Assembly (NCBI RefSeq): GCF_027244095.1
Contig: NC_069660.1
Location: 288,508,863 to 288,572,862, forward strand
DNA from: Hemicordylus capensis
Lineage: Eukaryota > Chordata > Lepidosauria > Squamata > Cordylidae
Reading direction: 5' to 3'
Length of the DNA: 64,000 bases
Part shown: positions 1-11,386 of the stretch, piece after piece
Position numbering within the stretch: position 1 is the stretch's first letter
Layout: every line of letters starts with the position of its first letter
Program-made: the position numbers and the translations under genes
Notes under the pieces: generated by a model
What the model saw: only the letters and a program-made list of their open reading frames with translations
What the model was told of the DNA's origin: nothing
Databases searched by the model: none

Positions 1-1295
1 ATGTTAACTTTAGAGGGGGGAAACAGACAGAGTACATGAGAGCACTTTTTAATTAGACAAAGCAATGATAAAGAGGTGTCACAGTTTGGGGGCTTAACAA
101 CTTGAGCTTATACAGGTGTACTGGAAAGCAATTCAATGGGACACTCCCAGGTAAGAGCAAGTCCTGAAGAACCCAAAAGCTGGAGGAAGAAAAAGGCAAC
201 CCTTTTCATCATGTTTTAAAAGAGTTTTCAACAGAGCGTATCCTCACAACTCCAGGACCTGTGGCATATATTGTTTAAATTTCTCCAAAATGTTTTAATT
301 TCCTGTCATTCATTGCACCATATCCTTATCAGTGTTTACATTTATGATACCCATCACTGCTGCATATGCATGGGGCTGAAGCTCTGTAGTGCAGCACCTA
401 GTTTGCTGCAGAAGACCCCAGAGTTCAGATTCCTGGCATTTCTTTGTGGGGCTGGAAAAGACTGCTGTCTGAAGCCCAAGAGTCACTATCAGTCAATATG
501 AACCAATGGTCTGCCACAAAGAAGTGAGTTTCACACATAAAGAAATATTATTGTCAACTTCACTACTACTCTGAATTACAGAACTACATCCTCCAGTATA
601 AAAAAAGAGATGCTACACCCCAATTCAAAACAGATTTACTGAAAACACACACACAAGTTTAGTGAAATTAAATAATTTCAGCTTTAGGATGGATGTGTTA
701 GCCCTTATGGTTGGCTTGGTGGCAACAGGAACTTAGGGCACTTTGCACCCTTGGTTATTTGAGTTTCATTTAACAGTCTCTTTTTCTTTTTTCAATTAAC
801 TTTAAAAAACAACAACCCAAAAAACCCAAGTAGCTTTGAGAACCAAGCAGCAGTCTAAGCACACTTATTAGGGAGTAAGACCAACTGAACGCAGAGTTGG
901 TCCTGCTGCCGATGAAATACACTTAAAACAACCATCAGTCTGACAAAAGCTACTCTCATCTAAACCACTTCTTCTTTTGGGCAAAGTGTTCAACCGCTAG
1001 GATAGCAGACTGTGCAATGCCATTTCAGATTGCCGCTGCTGAGCCATACATTTCTGAACATGGCTGCATATTAAAACAGAACCAAATCTTCCTGCAAGTA
1101 GAAAACTAGGGAAGCAAGGAGAAGAGTCTAGTGTCTAGTTCTCTCCTCCCTGGGTATGGTGATGTGATTTTAAGGTACTGTCCCTTTAAGGGATTGAGAG
1201 TAAGAAACCAGATGAAAGGGATCAGTGTTTATCTAATATATACAAGAGAGCAGAGTGCAAAGGGAGTTAAGTCTTGCTCTGTTTTGACTGACTGC
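1..1295. other. Upstream non-coding DNA, no gene recognised
   Basis: I see no convincing coding exon, RNA gene or classifiable repeat here. Open frames are short and of low-complexity composition. It lies upstream of the FZD6 CpG island and could hold distal regulatory DNA, but nothing in the sequence shows that. Confidence 0.5.
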
Positions 1296-1524
1296 TTTAT
1301 ATATTTATTTATTACATTTATATCCCGCTCTTCCTCCAAGGAGCCCAGAGCAGTGTACTACATACTTGAGTTTCTCCTCACAACAACCCTGTGAAGTAGG
1401 TTAGGCTGAGAGAGAAGTGACTGGCCCAGAGTCACCCGGCTAGTATCATGGCTGAATGGGGATTTGAACTCTAGTCTCCCTGGTCCTAGTCCAGCACTCT
1501 AACCACTACACCACACTGGCTCTG
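1296..1524 (-). repeat. tRNA-derived SINE, minus orientation
   Basis: Reverse complement of the same SINE seen in full at 51275-51508. It has a tRNA-like head at the right end (GTGGTTAGAGTG A box; GAGTTCAAATCC-like B box) and a body through GGGCTCCTTGGAGGAAGAGCGGGATATAAATG, here shown as its complement, ending in an AT-rich tail at the left. The copy is diverged but nearly full length. Confidence 0.8.
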
Positions 1525-1691
1525 ATGATATGTTGTACTGTCTTGAGAAGACTGCTTACCGGAAAGAACTTTTATGGACCTTACTGCTTGTGTGTCCTGG
1601 ATACAACACTGGGCTAGTTTTTTTTTTATTTTCAGCAGAAGTATTAAGCATATGCTTTCCCCCACTCACTGAAACCTAAACGTTACTAACC

Positions 1692-1918
1692 TTAAGGTAA
1701 GGTAAAGTGTGCTATCAAGTCGATTTCAACTCCTGGCACCCACAGAGCCCTGGGGTCTTCTTTGGTAGAATACAGGATAAGTTTACCATTGCCTCCTCCC
1801 ACGCAGGCTGAGATGTTCAGCATCTTCCTCTACCGGGGCTGCCCGATATAGGTGCAGCGGGATTCAAACCTCTGCTTGTTAGTCAAGCATTTCCTCGTTG
1901 TGCTACTTAAGCTGACTT
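1692..1918 (-). repeat. Sauria SINE, minus orientation
   Basis: It carries the Sauria SINE 3' end as complement (GGTAAAGTGTGC, then CAAGTCGATTTCAACTCCTGG), the central block TAGAATACAGGA through CAGCATCTTCCT, and part of the tRNA-like head (TTAGTCAAGCATTTCC). The 3' tail resembles BovB LINEs, which mobilise this family in squamates. Confidence 0.85.
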
Positions 1919-2039
1919 AACCCTAGGCACACGCTTACTTGGAGACAAGGCCTACAGAATCCAATGGGCTTCCTCCTCCCCCCAGGTAAGAGCACAGACC
2001 AGGACTGCAGACACCGAACCCATTATTATGTACACCTCT

Positions 2040-2560
2040 TCCCCGCCCGTGGCTTCAGCCTTGGGCACCGTTTGGACGCCGCCATGTTCAGGACCGGGAG
2101 GGCAACGGGGTGGGATTCCAGCCACGCCTGCCTCCCGTTCGCTCTTCCTCCCTTTGTGAGTGAGCGCGGCGGAAGGTGTGTCTGCGCCGCCCCCTCGGCT
2201 TTCTCACCGCCGCGCTTTCAAATATCGCGCGATTCCGCCGCGGCTGTCTCCTGCTGGGTCGGGGGGGGGTGTAAAAAAAAGAAGCGCCGCCACACATCTT
2301 GCGCCGGGTGGGGGGGGGGAGGCGGATGGAGAGGAACAGCGAGTGAGTCCGCCCGGACAGCGCGAGCGACCAGAATCTGCGGCCCTGAGGCGAGACGCCA
2401 GGTCTGCTGGGCCCGCTCCCTCCGCCAAGGGGCTCAGGTGAGGGCGGGGCGGGGCTTGTCGCGCCCAGCAGCAGAGCCATCGCTGCCTCCGACGCGGACG
2501 GAGCAGACCCGGCGCTGGGGCGGCGCCCTCGGGAGACACGGGGGTGGGGGGGCAGACTGA
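2040..2560 (+). promoter_or_regulatory. FZD6: CpG island, FZD6 promoter and probable non-coding exon 1
   Basis: GC- and CpG-rich block about 1.3 kb upstream of the first coding exon of FZD6, where the non-coding first exon is expected from the conserved gene structure. A GCCGCCATGTT motif at 2078-2088 matches a YY1-type site. A strong donor CAG|GTGAGG at 2437/2438 is a plausible 3' end of exon 1. The transcription start cannot be placed from sequence alone. Open frames across the island are compositional and are not called as genes. Confidence 0.75.
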
Positions 2561-3644
2561 GCTCTGTTGGGGGTCGCTATCTAAGGCTTCTCTCCTCCAT
2601 CCACCCACCCCTTCCCGGTCCTGTGGGAGGAGGTTAGTGAGGAAATATCCTTAAGCCTGCAGCTCGGAGCTCTTCACAGCAGGTTTGCTCGAGTTTTAGG
2701 GAGTTCAGTGGGACTTAGTTACTGCTCCCAAGAAGGTACCTCGTGGGAAAGAGTCGAGGAGCAGGATACACCCAGGAGGTGGCTCGAAAGTTGGTGCGAG
2801 TTTTCTGTTGTTTTCCAGTCCCGCCTCGTCCCACAGAGGCAGCTCCAGGACGCCGAGTGTGCTGCCGGCCCTTGGCAGGCGGCTCTCGTTTTCAGCCATT
2901 GTTTCCCAAGGAAGGGCTGTTGGGGTTGGGGATCCGGTCCCGGGAAGGGGTGGAGGGAGCGGCAGGAGCTCCAAGGCTAGTAGGGTGGCACCTGGCTCGA
3001 AAAACCGACCGAGCACCTGGAGGGGGAAAGAGCCTCTCTCTCTCTCTCGGCTCATCTTGGAACCTGAGAATCTTGTTGCAAATCCTTGCTGACAGCTGAA
3101 TTGCTGCAGGCATCGTTTGCTTCTGTGGCTGTTTGTGTGGTGAGGGGAAAGCGGCCGAGATTTCAAACCAGAAACAGGAATACAATCGGTTCTTGGCGAA
3201 ACATGTTGTAAGCTATATAAACATAAGCATTGGATTAGGGGCATGGTATCAAGTTATAGGTGGGCTGGTTCATTGTGTTGACTGTAAGTACCAGTGGTGG
3301 TGCCCAAATCCCATGCTTAGAAATCTACCCACATTTTGAAATGATGTTTGTCTTTATTTAGTTTTAAAGGTTCTTCTGAGAACTTTATCATGATGATTTA
3401 ATTCTTAGGATCAAGTAGTAAGTCTGTGTGTGATAGTAACTGGTTATTAGCTGAGTTCCCCCAACTGTCACTGCTATCAAGAACCAATGTCTAGTGTCTT
3501 TTGTCTTAATGAAATGTAGTATAATTGTCCTACTGTTTTTAAAAGCATTTCTAAACCTTTCCCCCATTTGTTGTTTAATGTGTTTAAAAGATCTTTAAGC
3601 AGTCACAGTTTCATCAACTGTAACTTTTTTTTGTTCCTTTGCAG

Positions 3645-4038
3645 TTTGCAAAACAAGAGGAAGTTTAATTTCCAAGTAGTCTAGGCGTGCAGAGTAGGCT
3701 ATGAAGAGAAACAGGACATTCAGTCTGCTGCTCTTTTCATTTTGTTGTTGTGCCTGAGAGATTGAAAGATGAAGATGCACTTTCCTTCCCTGTGAAATAA
3801 ATATCATTCTGGAGAAGTCAATCACGATGCTGTAACAGAGGCAGAAATATCTGGGAAGATGGGGGTCTTTGTATTTCTTCTGATCTGGAGTTTAATCTTA
3901 AACCTGATACATGGACACAGTTTATTCACATGTGAACCCATTACTATTCCAAGATGTTCTGGAATGGCCTATAATATGACATTTTTCCCAAATATAATGG
4001 GGCATTATGATCAGGACACAGCAGCTGTGCAGATGGAG
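3645..4038 (+). CDS. FZD6: FZD6 exon 2: 5' UTR, start codon, residues 1-60
   Basis: Frizzled-6, a seven-pass plasma-membrane Wnt receptor acting mainly in planar cell polarity and able to restrain beta-catenin signalling. The exon begins after a TTTGCAG acceptor (3641-3644) and ends at GAG|GTAAGT. Translation starts at 3859 (GGGAAGATGG, purine at -3 and G at +4, a good Kozak context). Residues 1 to about 19 form a hydrophobic signal peptide. [14 protein letters not shown] begins the cysteine-rich Wnt-binding domain (C25, C33), followed by the glycosylation sequon N39-M-T. Joining all six coding exons gives 717 aa, against 706 in human from memory. Three short upstream ORFs precede the start (see findings). 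Confidence 0.97.
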
Positions 4039-4477
4039 GTAAGTTGTTTTCTCTCCCTGCCATTAGTATTATGAACCACTTATTCTATATTGCATGCAGC
4101 AGGGTGATTTGGGGCAGTACAAAGAGTTCTGAGTAAGATGTGTAATAGTGTTAAAAATTATTAGGAAAATCTTCAGTGTTCTGAAATAAGGTTTGAAGCA
4201 GTTGAATACCTGCTAATCAAAAGATGCTGATGCTAGAATTGTATGCTTTGAGCCAACACCAGTAAGGTTACCAAATGGTGTGAAAGAATTCTGCTAGGTC
4301 CTGTTTGAGGAAACGTATAGAACATCTTCAGCATTAGTTTCAATGACATTTCAAGTTTTAAAGTCATCTGAGCTTTTTCGCTGTGTTTGGTAGGTGGTCT
4401 CTTGCTCCATCCTCTCTGATATCTCTGTGCAGTTGACATAAAAATGTCACTGCTGCCCATAAAGGTCTGCAACATGA

Positions 4478-4668
4478 GAATTCAGTGTTATTCATGGAGG
4501 ACAGGTGTATCAGTGGGTACTACCTGTTGCAGAGAAGCAACAGCAAGAGAGAGGGGCATGCTTTCATCTCTTGCCTGTGGGCTTCTCAGAGGCATCTGGT
4601 GGGCCACTGTGTGAAACGGCATGCTGGACTAGAGAGGCCTAGGGCCTGATCCAGCAGTGTTGTTGCAT
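4478..4668 (+). repeat. CR1 LINE 3' end
   Basis: Shows the squamate CR1 3'-terminal block: CATGGAGGACAGGT, GGCATCTGGTGGGCCACTGTGTGAAAC, ATGCTGGACTAGA and GGGCCTGATCCAGCA. It is a 5'-truncated, moderately diverged copy without coding capacity. Confidence 0.8.
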
Positions 4669-4757
4669 TCAGAGTTTTAATTAATGTTTTTCAGGTGATT
4701 ATCTCTAGAAAGTGTAAGAGAGAGTAAACATATGCTTTGATTTGTAAATGGGGCAAT

Positions 4758-4807
4758 ATGATGTGTGTGTGTGTGTGTGTATACATATATATACACACAC
4801 ACACACG
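4758..4807. repeat. (TG)n-(TA)n-(CA)n compound microsatellite
   Basis: A run of TG dinucleotides, then alternating TA, then CA dinucleotides, so the tract is self-complementary and could fold into a hairpin or cruciform. It is probably length-polymorphic. Confidence 0.9.
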
Positions 4808-5736
4808 CCAAATCGGATCATAATCTATTGTTGGCATCAGAAAATCTTGAACAGTAACATTTTTGTGCAAATTTTGTGGAAATGAGAGAAAATTGTGTGT
4901 TGGGAAAAATTTCCAGAAAAGATTCCAGTTCAAAATTTTTCCAGAAAATCCATTTCTCTGAGTTTAGTTGCGATCTGAGAATTAGGGATGTTGCCTGATT
5001 TAAAAAATATTGCCCAATTAAATATGCATATGAAAATAATACCTTAAGAAAAGAATACTTTATGTATCACAGCAGGCATGATCATTGAAGAGTAATTATT
5101 TGTTCTCTCTCTCACCTCCCTCCCTCCCTCTGTGGAATGCCTGTTTTTAAGACCACTCTTGCCATGTGCAGTTTTTATAAGCAGGTGTATTAAACATAAT
5201 TATAGATTTTTTTTTAAAAATCTGAGTAATTTGGGGCATCTTTTTTAGTTAATCAAAATGTGTTTAATAGCTAGACTAAACTGATTAAATGTTGTAGACC
5301 TACTGGGAATGTGAAAAGAGGACCCTTGCTCTCTTCTGTGTGTGAGCTGAATGGTAGGAGCTCTAGTCTTTCTCCCAGACAAAGCTGAGTTTTCTGAAGT
5401 GGGGAATGGGTATTGGGGAAGAGGGAAATAGGGGAGAATGAGAGAAAATGGGGGTGGAGGGAGATGCTCACATTCATTTCAGCCTAGATATTGTGTGACT
5501 GGGAGATGCTCCTGAAGTAAGCCCTTGCAAAGGTTCTTTGCCTGAACCCAGAAATCCTAGACAGCATCCCAAATAGGATCCCAATCAGAACCCAGCATGA
5601 GAAAAACTGTTTGCCAGTACCAACACTTTGATTCCCCTGAAACATTACACAGCCAATTCAGTAATGGATTCAGCACTGAGAGTGATTAGTGGCCCATTCC
5701 CATCTTCCTGATTCCTTTTCTCCCTTTACTTTGAAA

Positions 5737-5987
5737 CAGGGTGGATTTGATTTAAATCAAACTGATTTAAATCATGATTTAAATCACGATTTAAATCACT
5801 AGCAGGGTGGATAAAAATAAAAAAATCCGATTTAAATAAAAAAAATCCGATGTAAATAAAAAAAAATCTGATTTTTTGATTTAAATCGGATTTTTTTATT
5901 TAAATCGGATTTTTTTTATTTTTATCCACCCTGCTAGTGATTTAAATCGTGATTTAAATCAGTTTGATTTAAATCAAATCCACCCTG
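5737..5987. mobile_element. Palindromic hAT MITE with 8-bp target duplication
   Basis: The ends are CAGGGTGGATTTGATTTAAA and its complement, and the left and right halves are near-perfect inverted copies made of repeated ATTTAAATC units. The element is flanked on both sides by identical CTTTGAAA (5729-5736 and 5988-5995). An 8-bp duplication and CAGGG termini indicate the hAT superfamily. It is non-autonomous, with no coding content. The intact duplication and well-matched arms suggest a fairly young copy. Confidence 0.92.
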
Positions 5988-6209
5988 CTTTGAAAGAAGA
6001 CACACCTATCCAGCCCTCATCTGTCCAGTGAGTTGAATTTTGCTCTAATCTTGCTTCAGAAGCTTCTGATGCTAGTGTTACATATTTGTTAAAAGTTATC
6101 CTGAGCATTCTCATGTTTGAAGGGTTTTTTTAAAGGATTTTTAGTTCTTCATTGCATGCACATGGCTTTCCCATAACACGTATTGTATGAAGGCATTTTC
6201 ACGCCACAC

Positions 6210-7772
6210 CTGCTTTGTTTCATTATTTATTTAAACGTATTTATATACCACCCTATATTAAATCTCAGGAATGTTTACAATTTAAACAAACAGCAACTAA
6301 AACCCAGGAATCATATAAAACAGATTGAAATTACCATAAATAATCTTTAAAACATCATAAACTAAAAGCCTGATGAAACAGGTGTGTTTTCAAAAGTCGT
6401 TTTAAAACAACCAGAGATGGGGAGATTATAACTTCATTTGGGAGTGTGTTCCAGAGCCTCTGGGCAACCCGTGAGAAGGCCTGGTTTTGAGTTGCCACCA
6501 AGCAAGCTGGTGGCAACTGCAACCGGACCCGCCCCCCCCGCCCCCACCTGATGATCTTAATAGGTAGTGGGCTATGTACAAAGGCAGCCCAATGTAGAGT
6601 GCATTGCAGTAATCAAGCCTGGATGTTACCAGCTAATGCACCAGTATCTCAAGAAATGAACGTAGCTGGTGTATCAGTTGAAACTGATAAAAAGCACTTC
6701 TGGCCACTGCCTCAACCTCAGATATCAGGGAGAGATTTTGGTTCCAGAAGTACTCCCAAGCTATGTACCTGATCTTTCAGATCAGAACAGGCAGATCTAA
6801 ATCACTTCTTAAGTTATGGCCTTCCACAAGTACCTCTGTCTTGTTTGGATTCAACTTCAGTTTGTTCTCCCTCATCCAGCTCATTACCGATTCTAAGCAA
6901 GCATTTAGAGAAGTTAAGCCATCTCCTGATGAAGTTGATCTGGAGAAATACATTTGGGTGTCATCAGCATATTGATAGCATCTTTCACCAAATCGCTTGA
7001 TGATCTCTCCCAGCGGTTTCATGTAGACATTAAAAAGCATTGAAGACAGAATGGAGCCCTGTGGGACTCCATATAATAGTTCTTGCTTTGAAGAGCAACA
7101 ATCTCCAAGTAACACCATCTGGAATCTACCTGAGAGATAGGAGTGGAACCACTGCAAAGCAGTGCCTTCCACCCCCAGCCCCCTCAGGCAGTCCAGAAGG
7201 GTACCATGGCTGATGGTATTGAAAACCGCTGAAAGATCCAAGAGGACCAACAGGGTCACACTCGTCCTGGTAATTTCCAGTTGGAGATCATTCATCAGGC
7301 TGACCAAGGCAGTCTCTACCCGATAGTCTCTACCTCTGAAAGCCGGTTTGAAATGAGTCCAAATTATCTGCTGCTTCTGATTTGAGTTGAGAAGCCACCA
7401 CCCTCTCAATCACTTTGTTTAACCATGGAAAATTGGAGACAGACCTATAATTGCCTAGCTTTGAGGGGTCCAATGCAGGTTTCTTCAAAAGTAGTCTAAC
7501 AATTGCCTCCTTAAGACAAGGAGACATCCTACCTTCCCTCAGAAAGGTACTGATGATACAAATGATCCTCTCCAATAATTTCCCTGCTAGATTGTGTGAG
7601 CTATATAGGGCAAGGGTCAAGAGAACAAGTGGTAAGGTTAACTTCTCCAAGCAGCTTACCCACATCCTTGGGAGTCACAAACGGAAACTGATCCATCCTA
7701 ATCATACAAGAGGAATTGTTGGGCACCTCCGTTATCGACCTGGCAATAGCTGTGGAATCCAGTTCATCATGA
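6210..7772 (-). repeat. L2-clade LINE, partial reverse transcriptase plus 3' end
   Basis: Read on the minus strand, this encodes an L2/CR1-group reverse transcriptase fragment with recognisable blocks LLDLSAVFNTISHGTLLD, GVPQGSILSSMLFNVYMKPL, CYQYADDTQMY (the catalytic Y-ADD box) and NKLKLNPNKTEVL, followed by the degraded C-terminal part and the 3' UTR. It is 5' truncated, and the reading frame is broken between about 7330 and 7410 and downstream of the RT. A C-rich run near 6530 interrupts the 3' part. The L2 assignment rests on motif similarity. Confidence 0.85.
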
Positions 7773-7782
7773 TTATCTTATT

Positions 7783-8968
7783 AATTTTTTAAAAAATATA
7801 TTTTATTTTTATAAAAAATAACAGAAGAAAGGGGGGGGGGGGGGAGAAACAGGGCATGGATACAACTCCTGAAACATCCAGAAACATAGTATAGATTAAA
7901 CATTCAGAGTTCAAGACCAAAAAAGAAAAAACAGTGAAAATAGAAAATTACTTTCAGCTGCTGAGCTTAGTAATGGAATAGTTGCCGTAACACAAAGTCA
8001 TAGCTCACAAATCAAAGCTGGACCTTGGAAACAAATGATAACCTTGCTGAATATTGAAATTTATGAAGGATTCCCACACTAACACTAATGACTCTACTGA
8101 GGATTGGTTCCTATAAACTGTAACTTTGGAAATCGAAACATAATCCCATAATTTCAATAGCCAGTCATCCATAGTTGGGATAACTGGGTAGTGCCAGTTG
8201 GCAGCATATAAAATCCTAGCCGCAGTAATCATGTTTAAAACTAACAGTACATTCAATAGGAATAGTGGGTTTAGTCATATTTAAAAGAAAAAGTTCTGTC
8301 AGAAAAGGAAATTTAATGTTTAGAACTTGTTCCATCTTGAAGTGAATTTGCTTCCAAAAAAATTGGGCCTTACTACAGGTCCACCACATGTGACAAAACA
8401 TCCCCACTTGCTGATTACAGTCCTTTGGATAATTCCTGCATTCCTTTGGATAATTATTGTCAACTTTATTGATAATCATTGGGGTGATATACCAATGGTA
8501 AAACATTTTATGCCAGTTTTCTTTTAAGTTATTGCTAGAAGTAAATTTAATATTCTTCTTCCATTGATGTTCCCAATTGTAAATATCTATTGTCCTGTTT
8601 ATGTTCTGCATCTGCTTAATCATGCACTCTTTAATCTGTTCATTTTCTGTGTCATACTTCAATAACAGCTTATATATCACACCCAACAAATGGTCACTCT
8701 TTTTATTTATTAATTCCTCAAACTCAGTTAATTTGCTAAGTTTCCCTCCTTGTCTTTGTGTATGCCTCTGCACAATCAGACTAATTTGTAAATATTCCAT
8801 TGTAAGCACTTGAATAGATTTAGGTTCAACCTTACCCATAAAATTTTGTAAAGTATGTGCCTTTTCTCTCCAAAGTCTATACCTGCTAGACCATGATATC
8901 TTGGTGATAATACTACTAATTTATCTGCTACTAATGCTACTAATTTCTTAATCCCACTTCCCCAGAAG
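7783..8968 (-). repeat. L1 LINE, ORF2 C-terminal fragment
   Basis: Minus-strand translation shows the L1-type ORF2 C-terminal signature: KMFYHWYITP, then FCHMWWTCSKAQFFWKQIH, then a LFLLNM block. The poly(A)-like 3' tail appears as T-rich sequence at 7783-7815. The copy is 5' truncated and has at least one frame break. It lies between an L2 on the minus strand and another on the plus strand. Confidence 0.8.
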
Positions 8969-8983
8969 GAACACTTATTCACT

Positions 8984-9600
8984 CTCGGGATGCTTCTGGA
9001 TCCCAGCCTCTCTCTGGTGTCCCAGGTTGAGGTGGTGGCCAGAGAAGCTTTCTACCAGCTTTGGCTGATACACCAGCTGTGTCCATTCCTTAAGATAAAT
9101 GACCTCAGAGCTGTGGTACATATGCTGGCAATCTCCAGACATGACTGTTGTAATGCACTCTATGTGGCACTGCATTTGTACATAGTCCAGAAAATGTAGT
9201 TGGTACAGAATGTGGCAGCAAAGTTGTTCTCTGGGTAATCTCAGACCATATTACTCCTATACTAAAAGAGCTACAATGGCTCCCAGTAAGTTTCTGGGCA
9301 AAATACAAGGTGCTGGTTAAAACCTATAAAGCCCTAAACAGCTTAGACCTTCGGTGTTGAGAGAACTTCTTCTTTGCCATAAGCCTCACCGCCCATTGAG
9401 ATCATCCTGAGAGGTTTGTCTGAAGTTGCCACCTGCTCCTCTCGGGGCTACGTAGGAATGAGCCCTCTGTTGCCACCCTAAGACTCTGGAATGCACTCCC
9501 TGCTGAAATAAGAGCCTGCTCATCTCTCTCAACTTTTTAAAAGTCCCCAAGGACTTGTTTTTTCATCCAAGCTTTTAAACTGGACTGTGGTTTTAAATTG
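8984..9600 (+). repeat. L2-clade LINE, C-terminal ORF2 fragment
   Basis: The plus strand encodes LLDPSLSLVSQVEVVAREAF, then DLRAVVHMLAISRHDCCNALY and LVQNVAAKLF, the typical post-RT region of L2 elements. Further downstream sequence corresponds to the C-terminus and 3' UTR. It is diverged and interrupted. Confidence 0.8.
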
Positions 9601-10389
9601 TGGAGAGAGAATTAGCCTGTTGCAGGGAAAACCCCACTTATTTTCATATTTCATTTCATCTGCCCCAAAGTTGCAATCCAACAGGTCACTCAATAAGTTG
9701 ACTTGGAAAACTGTTTTGCAAGTTTCTTTGTAGTAAAGTTTCTACTTGAAGTAAACATTTAGAGGAAACGTTTTTAAAGAGAGGACCACAGTTAATGTTA
9801 ACACTAAAACCAGTGGTAACCAATGGTGCCTTGTTTTGTTTACATCTATGTGGCTGTTCCCAGTTACCCATGGAAGTATACTTAGTGGTTTGTTACTACT
9901 AGAGACAGAAACATTTCATTTGAAATTGTTTATTTGCTGTCCATTTGGTTTGTTGGAATAACCTCAAGCTTTATTTAGACTTTTAAATTTTTGCTTTTCC
10001 TTTTGCATCAAATAAATTGTGGTGTCTTAACTGATTGGATCTTAAATGTGGAGATGGATTTGTATGGTGGGAAAAATAGGGCTTCCTCTGAGAGGGGCTG
10101 TGAAGATGAAGGTGATATGGATTTTAAATATATAGTATGTATACTCAAAACTAAAACTGATACAAGTTATAAATGCATATGTAGTTATTTTCATAATGAA
10201 ACATTTACAAAACAAAAACTAGGAGTCACTTATCCGCTATCAGACTGGAGCGATTATTTAGTTATAATTCCATTATTTGGGCAAATTGTACTGCAGTAGT
10301 GGACATTGTTCATAGTCAGCATAGGGCAGATGAAGGCTTTGTTTTAAAATCACAGGTAAATACCAATTGTGTCCAACAGAAATCCTACC

Positions 10390-10655
10390 CAGACATCATC
10401 ATCATCATCTATTATTTTGCCACTTTTCAGCAGAAATGTTCTTGAAGTGGTTTATATAAGAAAAAAAGATGATGATTGTTCTCTGTCCCAAAAGGGCTAA
10501 CAATCTAAAAAGAAGAACAAGATAGACACAAGCAACAGCCACTGGAGGAATGATGTGCAGGAGTTGAATATGGAGAGTTGCTCCCCCCCCATCTCTAATT
10601 ATAAGAGAACCACTACTTTAAATGGTGCCTCTTTACCAAATTAGCAGGGGTTCAC
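10390..10655 (-). repeat. Unclassified interspersed repeat (copy 1 of 2)
   Basis: Shares a distinctive block with 48512-48790: GGGCTAACAATCTAAAAAGA, then AAGATAGACAC, and later GGTGCCTCTTTACCAAATTAGCAGGGGTT. Probably a LINE 3' UTR, inferred from its position-like tail and TTATTT-type start. The family is not identified. Confidence 0.6.
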
Positions 10656-11029
10656 CTGTTGCTTTGAAATACTTTTTGATTCAGAGTTGCCACCTTCATG
10701 TTCAGGGAAACAGCTGATGAATGTACAGCTGTACAAATTTATTTCTCACATTTTAATGCAAGTTGTTTGCCTGTAGAGAAACTAGTCAGATACATGCTTT
10801 GTTTGTATATCAACATAGTTTTGTGTATATATTTGTCAAGTATTGAGTAAGTTGGCAGTTGTGCATGACTGTGCCTTTGGACACATTCTTTCATTTACTT
10901 TAAATCTTCTTTCAACTTACTCCTGTAGCTAAATAACATTAGCTTGCTTCTAATATGGGTTAATGGTTTCCCACAATAGCCCTTTGAAAGTTTTCTGTTG
11001 CTTTTACTGATCACATATGGTGTATCTCC

Positions 11030-11185
11030 TTTCTATCAAGGAGCTTAGGATAGCGCACATTGAGTGTTGTCTCCATTCTGAAGCAACTCTGTGAAAGTAA
11101 CTTGTCCAAGGTCACTTGGTTCGAGCAGGAAGCTGAATCCAGGTCTCCCTCTTCCAAGCCCAACTCTTTATGCATACTGGTTCTT
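11030..11185 (-). repeat. MIR-like SINE fragment
   Basis: The minus strand reads like an ancient MIR/CORE-type SINE; the plus strand shows AAGTAACTTGTCCAAGGTCAC and then GAAGCTGAATCCAGGTCTCCC. Strongly diverged. Confidence 0.5.
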
Positions 11186-11203
11186 AACATCTCTTGGAAT
11201 GTA

Positions 11204-11386
11204 TAAAGGTAAAGTGTGCCATCAAGTCTATTTCGACTCCTGGCGCCCACAGAGCCCTGGGGCTTTCTTTGGTAGAATACAGGAGGGGTTTACCATTGCC
11301 CTCTCCTGTGCAGTATGAGATTATGCCTTTCAGCATCTTCCTATATCATCCTATATTGCTGTTGCCCGATATAGTTGCTCATACCA
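11204..11386 (-). repeat. Sauria SINE fragment, minus orientation
   Basis: GTAAAGTGTGCCATCAAGTC, GACTCCTGGCGCCCACAGAG, AGAATACAGGAGGGGTTTACC and TTTCAGCATCTTCCTATATC match the Sauria SINE core as complement. The tRNA-like head is missing. Confidence 0.88.

Noticed and set aside
1964-2608. Several overlapping open frames on both strands in the CpG island
   Set aside because: They arise from GC-rich composition, contain no recognisable domain, and overlap one another in opposite frames. The region fits the FZD6 promoter and first non-coding exon.
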